This document shows, in pieces, positions 19,166-31,740 of a DNA stretch of 64,000 bases. Made by a program: the position numbers and the translations under genes. This stretch comes from Diphasiastrum complanatum (Eukaryota > Streptophyta > Lycopodiopsida > Lycopodiales > Lycopodiaceae). Below the pieces are notes generated by a model, which made no database searches, was not told the DNA's origin, and saw only the letters and a program-made list of their open reading frames with translations. Position 1 is the first letter of the stretch, and each line of letters opens with the position of its first letter. The DNA is taken from assembly GCA_029204225.1 (NCBI GenBank), contig CM055095.1:59928557-59992556 (forward strand), written 5' to 3'.

Positions 19166-20035
19166 CTCCTCCTAAAAACAATCTATGTTGACTTGAACAT
19201 GGATCTTGGTATTACACCAAGATTGGCTCTATGCTTGATGAAGGAATTCTTGCTCAAAGGTTTGGTGAGTGCAATAAAAGATGATGTGTCAATGTGCTCC
19301 AAGTAGATTTCCCCTCCAATGAGCTTCTCTCTCACAAAGTGATGTGCAACTTCGATGTGTTTGCTCCTTGCATGGAATATCGGATTGTTGGCAAGGGCTT
19401 GTGCTGTACCTTAGGTTTCTTCTTAAACAAGACTTCATATGGTGATTTTCCAACAAGTGCATTGTGAGGTAATCTTTTGCACAAATAGTTTACACAATTA
19501 ATTGCTTCACCCCAATATTCAATAGGCAAAGAAGCCTCAACTCAGATTGCTTTAGCACATTCACATAAAGATTGATTTTTTCTCTCAGCAACTCCATTTT
19601 GAGATGGAGGAAAGGCACAAGAAAACTCTCTCTTTATTCCTTCACCTTCACAATATTCATAAAACTTGTTGGAGATGTATTCACCTCCTCCATCACATCT
19701 TAAAGCTTTGACTTTGAAAGAAAATTGTTTCTCAACATAAGCTTTGAAGATTAGGAAGTGATCAAATATCATAGCTTTTGAAGAAAGTAGATACAACCAA
19801 GTATATCTTGTAAAGTCATCAATAAAGGTGACAAAACATGTTGCACCACCAATACTTTTAGAAGAAGAAAAATGGGCATCCAAGTGTATAAGCTCCAAAG
19901 GATGAGTAGTTTTTATAAAAGACTTTTGATATGGTTTTCTATGTGATTTTGCAATAACACAAGCCTCACAAGGCTTGATATCCTTACTTCTAGAATACTC
20001 ACTCTTAGGAATCAGATTTTTCAAAGTTTTCAAAG
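19166..20035 (-). pseudogene. Copia-8 integrase core and RNase H tail, RT deleted
   Basis: From right to left the minus strand encodes the integrase zinc-site end (CEACVIAKSHRKPYQKSF), the catalytic core (FVTFIDDFTRYTWLYLL; RCDGGGEYISNKF; SQNGVAERKNQSLCE, giving D and E in D,D-35-E spacing) and the integrase C-terminus (YWGEAINCVNYLCKRLP). At about 19408 it jumps to the RNase H end (HARSKHIEVAHHFVREKLIG). The whole RT is therefore lost by an internal deletion. A frameshift near 19535 and other breaks are present. Confidence 0.88.
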
Positions 20036-21101
20036 AAGTGATGAGAGTGCATCAAACTATGTTCTGAGAGTAAAAGATCTTCAAAGGGAGCTTTCTTGTG
20101 TTGGTGTTTCAATTAACCAAGATGGGCTAGTACAAGTCATTTTAAATAGCTTGAAAGATGACTATGATAATCTTGTTCAATCCTTTGCCATTAAGGAGGA
20201 GTTGACTAATATAGAAACTCTCCAAGGAATTCTCATCTCTGAAGAAGCTAGGAAAAATTATAAACTTTCTAGGATGAACAAACTCGAGCATATTGGAAGT
20301 GACAAAGCCCTCTTTGTCAAGGACAAGCATAAAGGAAGGAGCAAGAACCAGTTTTCTCAAGCATTCAACAAAGACAAAGCCAAGGATCGAGACAAAGATG
20401 GTGAAGAGGATGACTCATCTCATCCTTCTACTTCGAAGACCAAGAAGAAGAAAGTCAAGTGTTTCTTTTGTGGCAAGAAGGGGCACTATGCCTCTAATTG
20501 CTTCAAGAAGAAAAACCAACTCAAGCAAGCAAATCTCTCCAAAGAGATTGAAAAAGATTATATTGCAAGTGATGGAGAAGGATCACTCCTGATGTCAAGT
20601 CTTTCTTCATCACCTTTCAAGAAAGATGGAGCTTGGTACATAGATAGTGGAGCTTCTTAACATATGTGTTGTTCAAAGGAGTCTTTTGACTCAATTGTAC
20701 CTTACAAAGGACTTAAGAGATCTATTTATACTGCAAATGATCATGAGTGCTCTATTGAACCATTGAAACTTGCTTCTTCTAAACTTCTTGCACTTTCCAA
20801 TGTTCTTTTTGTTCCTAAGCTTATAAAGAACTTGATTAGTGCTGGAAAATTGCTTGATAGTGGTTGTGATGTAAAGTTCAATTCCAATACTTGCTTTATC
20901 AAGAAAAATGATGAGATCCTAGCTAATGGATCTAGGTATGGTGGAATTTTCAAGTTGAATTCTTATGAGAATGCAAACTTTTGTGAAGGTGTTCTTTTAT
21001 CTAAGGAGGAGTTATGGCATAGAAGGTTGGGACATCCTAACTTTAAGTCTATGTTTTCTATGATCAAGAAAGCTAAGGCTATTGGCCTTCCAAGATCACT
21101 T
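20036..21101 (+). pseudogene. Copia-8 inverted block: Gag C-terminus, zinc knuckle, protease, pre-integrase
   Basis: Plus-strand frames, opposite to the rest of the element, give Gag (VILNSLKDDYDNLVQSFAIK), a CCHC knuckle (CFFCGKKGHYASNC), the protease site (AWYIDSGAS followed by a TAA) and the pre-integrase motif (LWHRRLGHPNFKSMFSMIKK). Gag continues exactly from the minus-strand N-terminal piece at 21102. The block edges carry AAGTGAT (20036-20042) and its complement ATCACTT (21095-21101). This is an inversion of about 1.07 kb at 7-bp inverted microhomology. Confidence 0.92.
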
Positions 21102-21391
21102 TCATAGATGGACTTAAGTGCATCCCAAACATTTTTAGCTGTGGTGCAAGATCCTATCTCTCTTAGAATCTCATTAGATACATTCATCTTAATGAAATGT
21201 AGAGCCATTCTAGCTCTCTTCTTGTACTTATGTATTTCAAGCTATGCTTGAGGCTCCTCCAAAATACCAAGCATTATGTCCATAACATCCTGGAGTATCA
21301 AAATAGACTCCATTCTAACCTTCCAAATTGAGTAATTCGAGATACTTAGTCTTTCATCTGCTTCTAGGAGATATCCTCCCACAAATGCCAT
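21102..21391 (-). pseudogene. Copia-8 Gag N-terminus
   Basis: It starts MAFVGGYLLEADERLSISNY, aligning with the Gag start of Copia-1. It is interrupted by a TAG after LEEPQA and then reads ALHFIKMNVSNEILREIGSC up to SIYES at the inversion edge. Confidence 0.88.
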
Positions 21392-22514
21392 TATGTGAAG
21401 ACTTCTTAGTTATTGGACAATAATATGTTTGAGCTTGTTCCAATCAGACTTAATGTTGCTGCTCTCTTTCACTATAGGTACTTTCAAGGATATTCTATCT
21501 TCCTATGTGAAAAACTTGCAACTGTATTTGAGATAGGCCTCAAATATTCCACAAAACAAGATGATCTAGATCAGACACTCAAAATGGATTAAGGCACTTT
21601 GACAAGTTTGAGTCCTACTTTTGGCATGTGTGAGATGCTTCAAAAGAAAACACTAATGATACTCAGAAGGCTCAAAGGTGTTCAATTGGCATCAAACTTA
21701 GTCTTGATCTTCAGTTTCTTGTGTAGGATACTCAAAACCATTAGAGGAGTTTTGAGTTCCAAACCCTTTAAGAATTCGTGCAAGATGCCTTTTTTATTAT
21801 TAAAATATTATAACACTAATACTTTTGACTTGCCATAACTTTTTAATTGTAGCTTAGAAGTATGCCATCTAACATATCATTGGAAAGCCCTTGTTAAGCA
21901 CTTTCTAATGCACCAAACTTTGCTAAATTCAGACTTACCACTAAAAAGTTATGCCATTTTTAGTATGGAATCAAAATGTGGACTCAAAAAGTTACGTTAC
22001 GTAGATTTCAAATTTTGAGTGTTTTGATTGGTCCATGTGTAAGAAAAATTTGTGAAAAAATATAAAAAGAATCTTTACAAAGGGTCTTTTTGGGATTTAG
22101 AACTCCTCTAATGAATGGATTCTAAACAAAACAAGATTGAATCAAATCAAAAAGTGGTCACTCGGATTTTGGACCTCTCCCTACCCTCTTTAAGAGCTTA
22201 TAATTCTTGATAGACACATCAGATTGATTTGGTATTATTTCTATGAAAAGTACACTTCATAAGCTTTCCATCAAGCTATAACACCACTATCTTTGAATCA
22301 ATTAGCAACGAAATAGAAGGACTAAAAATATCTGATTTTCACACGTGCAGAATTCTAGAATTCCATACTATCACTATTTAGACCTAAAATTCAATCCAAT
22401 TTGATTCAAACACTTTTCAGAGGAAGGTAAAGAAAAGTGAATAACAACTTTTTTGCTTGAATTAGCTCTCAAATTCTTGTACAATCAAAGATGTTAGCAT
22501 GCAAAACTTAATTT
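21392..22514 (-). other. Copia-8 leader region
   Basis: About 1.1 kb between the primer-binding site and the Gag start is AT-rich and has no convincing ORF. It holds CACACGTG at about 22341, outside the LTR. No other feature was recognised. Confidence 0.6.
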
Positions 22515-22527
22515 GGCTCTAATACCA
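22515..22527 (-). other. Copia-8 primer-binding site
   Basis: The minus strand reads TGGTATTAGAGCC next to the LTR edge. It differs by one base from the initiator tRNA-Met site used by Copia-1. Confidence 0.88.
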
Positions 22528-23315
22528 TGACAAAATTTCCAGAATTCACATGTGTGGGAATGATCCACAAGTATGATTGATCTTATTAAGCTTTATGATT
22601 AGCACAATAACTTGATTCTAGATTAAATAGCAAGATCTAGTACATAATTTATGGCTTAACCACAATCTAGCATGCTAAGAATCAGATAATGATTGCTTTG
22701 AATTACAAATGAGCAAAAGTACAAGAATTTAGTGTATGAGTATTAGCCTCAACACGATTTAGAGAGAGAAAGAGAGAGAGAGTTATTCAAGCAAGTATGG
22801 TATAGATCCAAAATGGCATGGAATAGCTATAAAGCTTTGGTTCTTCATCAAAGATTGTGAGAATAGCTGCACATATTTATGGAGTTTGAGGTAGCTCGAG
22901 GTAGAACCACATCCATCCACCTTTCAATCACATCTAAAGTGAAAACTAGATTCTATGTGACATTTGTCACATCTCATGCATGTATATCTACCTACTTTTA
23001 CCAAGTGTCTTATTTCTAGCTAGAATTGTACAAATCACCATGCATGTGTCCATTTCACTTTGTGCATGCCTTGCATGTCACTATGGATCACTTACAACAA
23101 ATGCATGTGATATGCCATGAGTTTCTACAAGCATATTAATGCTATTTCTAAGTCTACAATCTATATGCAAGTTGTATTCTACCAACTAGATATGATAAAT
23201 CCATATAGCTCCATCTAGGCCAAATTTGGCATTTGCATTTATGAAACAACATACTTGCATAGTAAAAAACTTGTAGCAAGCCTAAAGTCAAGATAGATGA
23301 TTTTCATTTTCAACA
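22528..23315 (-). repeat. Copia-8 5' LTR (788 bp)
   Basis: It starts TGACAAAATTTCC and ends ATTTTCAACA. It pairs with the left LTR, with scattered substitutions (for example CACATGTGTG here against CACACGTGTG there). The element is therefore clearly older than Copia-1. Confidence 0.93.
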
Positions 23316-23812
23316 ATCTTCGAAAAAGAAGATATCAGGATATGAGGTAGTGGATTAAACATCTGCAAGAAGAAGAGGAGCTTGAAGTTGCTAGAGCAAC
23401 AGCCGAAGTTCGTTCTTCACCATTGCAGCCACCGAAAAATTCACGTACAAATATGAATGCTCAGTTGCATCATCATGAAGAACCTTTCAAGATGACCGAA
23501 CCGGAAGCATCACAAACAAAACTGCTCATGAATATTTTGTCTAGTAGGATCAATATTTCGTTGGGAGAATTCTTGAAGTTGGTGCCAAAAGCAAAAGAAG
23601 TATTAGCGCAAAAGTTAACTCAAGTTGAACTAGAAGTCCATCAGGAGCCACTTTTTTGTGCTGGATTTGAAGAATCTAATGAAGTACTCCATGTCAGAGC
23701 AGCTTGGGAAAGTGAACAAAAAAATATCACCTTGTCGATACAACATAGACAATTTCAAGCAGCTATGATAGATCGCGGTTCAGGAGTTAACATGATTTCT
23801 ACAAAGCTATGA
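23316..23812 (+). pseudogene. Gypsy-1 continuation: Gag end and aspartic protease
   Basis: The frame resumes after the Copia-8 target-site duplication (RKRRYQDMR, then a TGA) and reads about 140 codons ending in the protease motif AAMIDRGSGVNMISTKL (D-x-GSG). This is the usual plant gypsy protease site with G replaced by R. The match to gypsy stops at about 23812, so RT and integrase of this copy are absent. Related protease sequence (IDGRSRVNLISTKLYREW) lies at 41153-41350. Confidence 0.82.
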
Positions 23813-24535
23813 AAGGATGCAAAGAACCTTGAGAGTCATGTGGTAGCTTGTTCCAAAAATTTGTTGATAAAAAAGATGCCATGTTATATACGTTTGTGTG
23901 TTTGCAAAGATGAATGAATAATCGAATGTGGCAAAGTGTATTATTGTCCTTCATATTATTTTCATAAATGTTACCACAAAGAAGACGCTTTTTACTACAA
24001 TATGTAGCTCTCTTGAATCTCACAAATCTCAAGAAGCAAGATCTATAATGATCTTAAACTCAAAATGACTTGGGAAATTGAATTCTACACAATTTATTCA
24101 ATTTAGAAGCTCGAATTTGATTCTTGGAAGTGCCAATGCCTTCCTATGGTGTTTAGAATGGATTTTAGCTTCACTTTTGAACTAAAAACATAAGCCTAAA
24201 AATCACTCTCAATGATTTGGAGGTTTAACATACATCTAACATCATTCCACAACAAATCTATAATGAGATCAATGGATTTTCTCAAAGCAAATCACTAGTT
24301 TCACTCTACACAAATTGTTTGAAGCTCAAATATTGAAAAATCACAAAGATTTGGTGAAAGTACAACTCCAACAGCCTCTCACATGTGTGATAAGTACATT
24401 TGAACTTTACACACTAATATAAACCTCAACTTCACAAGTAACCTATTAGTAAAGGTCACCCTCCTTCAAAATGATTCTAGCACCAATGCTTTCACCAAAA
24501 TGAAGATATTTAGATCATCATCTAAGCTCTTTGAC
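23813..24535 (-). other. Probable leader of a copia element (Copia-9)
   Basis: The 0.7 kb is AT-rich without a clear ORF. It lies left of a primer-binding site and LTR start, where a minus-strand leader would be. CACATGTGTG occurs at about 24386. Confidence 0.45.
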
Positions 24536-24964
24536 TTGGCTTTGATACCATGCCAAACTTTAGAGTTTAGGACTGAATTTGATTTACAAATGATCACAAA
24601 GAGTGATTGGTAGCTTGGGATCCTGATCTACATCAAGACTAGCTTCCAATTCTAGATTCTAGTTGACAATTTTTGTGATTCCAAACAAGAACAATCAAGA
24701 AATGATGATCCACGACTTCACACGTGTGAAGTACTGCTACTGTATGGCCTTAAAACAAAGAATTAGTTTACATGTGAAATGCTAGCATTCCTCCACAAAG
24801 AAAGTGCTTAAGAGAGTGAAAACATCAAGATTGCTTCACAAACCAAGATTTCTCATCATTAGCTTGACAATGGATCCATCATGGATCAAGTACACAATCA
24901 CCATAATCTCTCTCTAAGCTACATTCAACATGTGTGGGATAGCTCATTATACTCATCCATAAGA
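24536..24964 (-). repeat. Copia-9 primer-binding site and partial 5' LTR
   Basis: TGGTATCAAAGCCAA (minus, 24536-24550) is one base from the initiator-Met primer site and abuts an LTR-type edge TGCCAAACTTT at 24551. The LTR holds the perfect palindrome TTCACACGTGTGAA (24717-24730). Its far end is not defined and merges with a copia RNase H scrap. Confidence 0.6.
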
Positions 24965-25048
24965 TCAACTATACATGAAGATGTGTCGACATGTTCCAAG
25001 TTGATTTCACCTCCAATGAGCTTTTCCCTTACAAAATGGTGTGCCATT
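24965..25048 (-). pseudogene. Copia RNase H C-terminal scrap
   Basis: AHHFVREKLIGGEINLEHVD on the minus strand matches the Copia-8 RNase H tail almost residue for residue. Only about 28 codons remain. Confidence 0.8.
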
Positions 25049-25187
25049 ATTTTGATGTCATCTACTGAAGGTTGATCTCCAAGCCTCCTAAAAAAAATTT
25101 CTTTCATTCTCTGTTCCCGTTTCTTACCAACCCAATAGTCCCTCATTGCAGCTTTGTCAGTGAGGTTCCATGCTAGGATCACCTGCG
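25049..25187 (-). other. Exon-like fragment of unknown gene
   Basis: The minus-strand frame reads AWNLTDKAAMRDYWVGKKRE and then MKEIFFRRLGDQPSVDD, preceded by a splice-acceptor-like TACGCAG. It is fused to the RNase H scrap. It does not match any copia or gypsy domain I know and could be a captured host exon. The function is unknown. Confidence 0.35.
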
Positions 25188-26102
25188 TACATCTAGAACT
25201 ACTAGAATATCCGAAATTGAATCTGTAAAATATATATTATTGCCCTAAAGACTATCCATGTTAGAATCGTCTGCTATTTTGTGCACTGACTAATCGATCA
25301 GACAAAGAGCTCGATCAAACAGATCATGTATTACATTTTAGATCAACGCAGTAGGAGAGGGAGACATAGAGCTAGAGCGGGAGATCTTTCGAAAGCGAGG
25401 AGAGAGAGTGTGTGTGAGCTAGATTGCGAGAGAGATAGAGAGCTAGAGCTGAAGCTAGAGTGAGAGAGAGAAGCTAAAGGCCAGCTGTCCTACAGCAGAA
25501 GTAATTATTAAGCAATTATTAAAAAAAACACCTACAAATCTGTTACAGACTGTCATAGTCTTTTCATCTTTAGTGGACCTAGTTTAGAATGTTAAACAAG
25601 AAACCCTTTTTTTTAGTGCATTTTTACCCAAAAAAAGGTAGTGTCCTTGACAGTCCATGTTGTACCACCAAACCATGCATTTAGCAAATTGAATTGTTGT
25701 GTCTTGGAATCATGGTATTCTAAGAACATTCTTATCAAGAAGCACTATTATCTACAAAAAATTGTGGACAAATTTTAGACTATGATTAAAATGGAATCTC
25801 TTTAGCTTTTGGACTTGATCTCTGAAGTAAAAAGTTGAGTCACTTAGAGATTCGTGTAATTGAAATTGCATGAAGGCGATTTCTTTTGTTTGGAACCATT
25901 CATAAGATTTATATCTTAATTTACTTTTGAAATATGAGTTAGTACCCTTGTGTAGAGGTAAGCACTTGAGGAGGCGTTGCATCTCTGAGTACTTATTCTA
26001 GATGGAGACATCAGACTGAGGGCAGTAATTCCTAGGTAAGAGTTGAAAGCTTAAGGAATAATTTTATGTCTTCTTTTTTCCATTCTGAGGACAAAACTTG
26101 TT
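25188..26102. other. No feature recognised
   Basis: This is AT-rich sequence with purine-rich GAGAGA/GTGTGT patches at about 25370-25470. Short frames occur but none resembles a protein I know. Confidence 0.5.
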
Positions 26103-26674
<572 letters not shown>

Positions 26675-27340
26675 CTTGTGCACTCATGTGAAGAAGATGA
26701 AGTGGTGCAAAAGAGTAGTTAGTTGCTCTAAGTGTCAAATTCAATCCCCAAATTCACTCCTAACCAAAAGATTGGATCCCACTTTCACCAATGGTCATGA
26801 TTTAATGTTGATTTGGTGAACTAGATTGAGTTCTCTAGTTTGAACGATGAAGATTAACTTAAAGGAACCCGAATTGCCTTGAAGAGTGAAACAGCCTTCG
26901 AATTTTCAGTTTGAAGAAATTCAAGGCTGAAAATTGGTAGAAGAGTGAAGTTTCTTCACAATGAAGAAACATTTCATTTTCTAGAAAGGCCCTTACTTCC
27001 ACCTCCTTTAACCATTTTGGACCAAACAAAGGGCTACGGACTCCAAATGAAAGGCACTCGGATTGTACATGCAAGTACGATACTACAAAACAAAGTGTTA
27101 ACCATGGAGAAACCGGTCAGTGGGTGTCAAATCTCTTATTCCCCCATCGGGACGAGGGTAGTCAAGAATGTGAGGTAGGAGCCATTTCAAGTTTGGAGAC
27201 CGACTTGGCTTCCAAAATGCCACCTAAGCGACTGGAGGGCCTAGTGTGTAATTTTAATAGGTGTTATTTTCTTATGGCCTACTCTCTCCATATGGAGAGG
27301 GGTTAGGCTCTTGTAAAAAAAAGTGGCTAAATTTGAGAAA
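26675..27340. other. No gene recognised; possible LTR or leader remnant
   Basis: The sequence is more balanced in composition than its surroundings and contains the near-palindrome CTCTCCATATGGAGAG at about 27285-27300. No protein similarity was seen. Confidence 0.4.
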
Positions 27341-27469
27341 TAATAGTCATGTGCATCAATGATCCATCTAAAATGTGAGATTTAAAAGTGCATGAGAAAA
27401 ATGATAATACTTCTTTTCCAAGTAAAACGCTTAGTATTACTTTAGTAAAATTGTGCTTGTAGTCTCTTA

Positions 27470-30400
27470 ATAGGGAGTTAGCTTCCATTGGAGAGAAGAT
27501 TCAAGATAGTGAGCTTTTTCAGATTGTCCTAAATGGTCTAGGTAGTGGCTTTACAAATTTGGTCCAAAGCTTTGCAATCCAAGACACTTTGCCTACTATA
27601 GAAAAGCTACACAGTGTATTAGTAGCTGAAGAGTGTAGGATGTTGCATACCAATGCAAGAATGAATGCTATTTCTCTGTAGGATGGTGATGAGAAAGCTA
27701 GTTTCTCATTCAAAAGCAAGAAGAAGACCAATGGCAAGAAGAAGCACTTCAAGGAGACCAAGGAGGAGGATGAGGCTTCAAGCTCAAAGGGCAAGATCAA
27801 AGACAAGTCCAAGTACAAATGTTTTTTCTATGGAAAGAAAGGACATTTTGCATCAGAATGTCTCAAGAAGAAGAAGGCACAAGAGAGCAAACAAAGCAAC
27901 ATTGCACATCAGGAGGAAGAGGAGGATGAAGAGTCATCCTTGATTGTTTCCAACAAACCACCATCATCCAAGAGCAACACCAATGATTCTTGGTGGATTG
28001 ATAGTGGGGCAAGTTCCCACGTGACATATCAAAAGGACATATTCTCCACCTTACTTTCTTACAATGACTTACATAGATCAATCTATAGTGCAAGTAGTCA
28101 AGAATGTAAGATAAGTGGAATAGGAACAATTCCCTTGTATGTGGGATCATCCAAAAGGATGAATCTTGATAATGTTCTTTATGTTCCTAAGTTAACCAAG
28201 AATTTGCTTAGTGTTGGCCAGTTAATGGATAATGGCCTAGATGTACAATTTAAACATGGAGTTTGTTCCATCCTTAGAAATGATGAATGTATAGCCAAAG
28301 GCTTTAAGCAAGGTAGATTGTTTAAGCTTGATGCTAATATTGCAGTGGAGAGTGTTAACTTGGCAAAGGTGGAGCTATCAAAGGTGGAACTGTGACACAA
28401 AAGGTTGGGCCACCCCAACTACAAAGCCATGGAATCTATGGCTACAAAGGAGCTTGCAGTTGGACTCCCCAGACATTTGTCAAAATGTGGGAAGAGATGT
28501 GAAGCATGCAGCCTCTCAAAGGCTCACAAACTACCCTTCTCAAGATCTACATCAAGATCAAACTCTCCTCTTGAACTCATCCATTCGGATGTTCATAGTT
28601 TTTCACATGAGCCTAATGGTGGTGCTAAGTACTATGTAATCTTCATTGATGACTATTCTAGATTTTGTTGGATGTACCTCTTGTCTAGCAAATCAATGTT
28701 GTTTTATTCTTTTCTAAAGTTCAAGACTTTGGTAGAAAGTCAACTTAGTACCAAGATTAAGGTATTAAGGAGTGATAATGGAGGTAAATATATCTCCAAT
28801 AAGTTGATTGACTTTTGTAGTTCTAATGGCATAGAGAGGGAGTTGTCATGTCCATACACCCCTCAACAAAATGGAGTGAGTGAGAGAAGAAATAGATCTC
28901 TTTGTGAGTGTGCTAAGGCCTTAAGGCTAGATGCTTCTCTATCCAAACCATTTTGGGGTGAAGCAATAACTTGTGATAACTATTTGTGCAATAGATTGCC
29001 AAACCAAGCCATTGGAGGAATCACACCATTTGAAGCTCTATTTGGAGAGAAGCCCAATCTAAAGGATCTCAAAGTTTTTGGATCCACTTGCTATGTACAC
29101 CAATCCTTGGATAAGAGAAGGAAGGATGATGCAACATCCATCAAGGGCATCTTTGTGGGATATGGTGAGAATAGCAAAGGTTATAGAGTCTTCAATCCCA
29201 TCACTAGCAAGGTGATAGTGAGTAGGGATGTTATTTTTGATATGCTTGTGATTTGGATGATAATGCTACTAATCATCTTGATGCCAAGGATCATGCTAGG
29301 ATGGAGGAGGAGCTTCCAAGTGAAGAAGGACTTGAGGATCCACCTCAAGATGCAAGAACTCCAAGAACTCCAAGAAGATCTACAAGGGCAAGATCCGATC
29401 CATTGAGGCTCACCTATGATGGTCAAGGTGATCAAAGGGAAGGCTCATCATCTTTCACATCTTACACCTTTCTTACTTCAATGTTAGATGAGCCAACATG
29501 CTATGAAGATGCCTGTAAGTCTAAAAGTTGGATGGATGCTATGCAAGTAGAGTATGATGCTCTTATTGAGAATCATACTTGGGATCTTGTGGATCTTTCT
29601 CAAGGGAAGAAACTTCTTGATTGCAAGTGGGTGTTTAGATTGAAGTATTATCAAGATGGATCAATAAGCAAGCATAAAGCTAGGCTTGTTGCCAAAGGTT
29701 TTTTACAAACCAAAGGCATTGATTATGATGAGACTTTTGCTCCTGTGGCTAAGGTTGTTACTATCAGGTTGATCATTAGTCTTGCTACAACCTTCAGTTG
29801 GGAGCTATTCCAACTTGACTTCACAAATGCATTCCTCAATGGTTATTTGGAGGAAGAGATCTATATGAGGCAACCCGAGGGCTTTATCAAGGCAAAGCAT
29901 GAAGGAAAGGTGTGTTTTTTGAAGAAGAGCCTTTATGGGCTCAAGCAAGCACCTAGAGCATGGTACTCTAGGCTAAACTCTTTTCTCATTTCCATCAATT
30001 TTGTAATGAGTGCCTATGATCCATCATTGTATATAAGTTTTCATGATGGCATGATCATTATTCTTGTTTTGTATGTAGATGACATTATCTTGAGTGGTAA
30101 TGATCTAGATGGAATTAGAGATGTAAAAATTGCTTTAGCAAAAGAGTTTAAGATGGTAGATCTCGGCCTATTGAGCTTCATTCTTGGAATAGAGGTTATT
30201 AGAGGATGTGATTTTAGCTTAATTTGTCAATCTAAATATGCTACATCCATCCTAGATATATTTGGAATGAAGAATTGTAAAGGCATTGAGACACCAATGT
30301 AGCAACATGTAAAGGCATCTATTGGTTGTGATGAAACATCCTTTGAGGACATCACATTATATAGAAGGCTTATTGGCTCCTTGATCTATTTAACTATAAC

Positions 30401-31088
30401 CAGACCTGATCTTAGTTATAGTGTTGGAAAGTTAAGCCAATTCATGCAAAGTCCTCTAGTTTCACATTGGAAGATGGCCAAAAGAGTTCTTAGATACATT
30501 TCATTCACTAAGAATTTTGGTATTTTGTATAGAGGAACTAATCTTGGCTTAAGAGCCTATAGTGACTCGGATTTTGCAGGTGACAAAGTGGATAGAAGAT
30601 CAACAAGTTCCTTTGCCACCTTTCTATGTGATGGAGTAGTATCATGGCTTTCCAAAAAGCAAGATACCATCTCCCTATCTTCCACAGAATCCGAATACAA
30701 GGCCTTGACATCAACATGCATGGAGGTCTTGTGGCTCAAAAGGCTATTGGTGGAGCTTCATGTCATGGAGGAGGAGATCCCTATCATCTATTGTGACAAC
30801 CAATCAGCCCAATCACTTGCAACTAATCCTACATTCCATGCAAGGAGCAAACGCATCGAAATTGCTCATCATTTCGTGAGGGAAAAAGTGCAAGCTAAAG
30901 AGATCAAGCTCCAACACATGCCATCATCAAGTTGCTTGGCTGATTTATTTACTAAACCTTTACCTAAAGATTCATTTGTCAAGCTTAGATCTTCAATTGG
31001 AGTTATTGATAAAAGCATTGTGATCTCCAAGGCTAGATTTGAGGAGGAGTGTGAAAAATTGCCTACATTGGCAAATCTAGCCATGTAG
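27470..31088 (+). pseudogene. Copia-10 Gag-Pol (degenerate)
   Basis: In order: Gag C-half (LFQIVLNGLGSGFTNLVQSF), a zinc knuckle with its second Cys changed to Tyr (CFFYGKKGHFASEC), protease (WWIDSGASSHVT), pre-integrase (HKRLGHPNYKAMESM), integrase core (IHSDVHS, RSDNGGKYISN, QQNGVSERRNRSL, so D, D and E are kept), RT (FAPVAKVVTIRLIISLA; YVDDIILSG) and RNase H (SLSSTESEYKALT; YCDNQSAQSLA). Disabling changes are a TAG at 27677, a TGA at 28393, a frameshift near 29243 that fits a 7-nt loss relative to 46096-46917, and a TAG at 30301. The frame ends inside the LTR, as in Copia-1. Confidence 0.93.
31041..31049 (+). other. Copia-10 polypurine tract
   Basis: GAGGAGGAG lies directly before the LTR start TGTGAAAAATTG. 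Confidence 0.85.
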
Positions 31089-31740
31089 AATATTGTACAT
31101 TTTGTCAATATTGTTTATTGGTTACTTGAATGGCCAAAGTGCCACTTGTACATACACACCTAAAGTAGGTTACCACGAGTCAAGAGGAGTGGTTGTGTCT
31201 ATTTGGTAGTGATTCCTACTTTGTAGGATCTAGACCATGATTTATGATAAGATTTGTACCTACCATGCACCTACCAAGCATGACTCTTGGATCTAGGCTA
31301 GGGTTTTCACATTAGGGCAAGAAAGTGGAGTCTACTTCCTTATTACATGCTGGATTTTCACCTAACCTTGCAAAGGAAGTGTGTTTTACTATGTATTCCC
31401 ATTCTCCATAGTGAGAAGATAGAAACTTTTTGGAGCCTCAAGGAGAAACTCGAGTTTCCTCTCATTGTATGGTGATTAATCTATTTTTCCAATGAAACCC
31501 AGCTTTGGCACTTTGTAAACACTGTCTACAGGCCATACTACAACCTTATTTCCACATGTGTGGAGTTGGATTATACTAATTGATCAATGCTTTGATTGTC
31601 TCTACTTGTTTCCTATCAAGCTGCTAAACTAAATCTTGTTTTCTGATGACTAGTTTCTGATAGATTGTTTAACAAGCATACAATCACCTTGTGGATCATT
31701 CAAAGATCCATTTATGGTCCTTAGGAATGTACTTTTCACA
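31050..31740 (+). repeat. Copia-10 3' LTR (691 bp)
   Basis: It starts TGTGAAAAATTGCC and ends GTACTTTTCACA, so the termini form an inverted repeat. The first 140 bp recur at 46096-46239, confirming the left boundary. It carries CCACATGTGTGG at 31552-31563 with CCATAC upstream, a variant of the palindrome module of the other LTRs. Confidence 0.88.

Larger units (their letters stand above)
18443..23315 (-). mobile_element. Copia-8: copia element with LTRs, TSD and an internal inversion
   Basis: The 4873-bp element is bounded by LTRs 18443-19165 and 22528-23315 and an exact 5-bp target-site duplication ATCTT (18438-18442 and 23316-23320) inside Gypsy-1. Internally the order is gag N-terminus (-), an inverted block with gag C-terminus to pre-integrase (+), integrase (-), and an RNase H tail (-). 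RT is missing, so the element is non-functional. The left LTR lacks about 69 bp present in the right LTR. Confidence 0.93.
27341..31740 (+). mobile_element. Copia-10: 5'-truncated copia element
   Basis: It keeps a partial gag, full PR-IN-RT-RH coding and a 3' LTR (31050-31740), but no 5' LTR or primer site. Recognisable Gag begins near 27470, so the left edge is approximate. On the right it interrupts the 'HGK' family fragment at 31741. A related rearranged copy lies at 46096-46917. Confidence 0.9.

Noticed and set aside
24881-25075. 64-codon plus-strand frame
   Set aside because: It is antisense to the clear RNase H peptide at 24965-25048 and has no character of its own.
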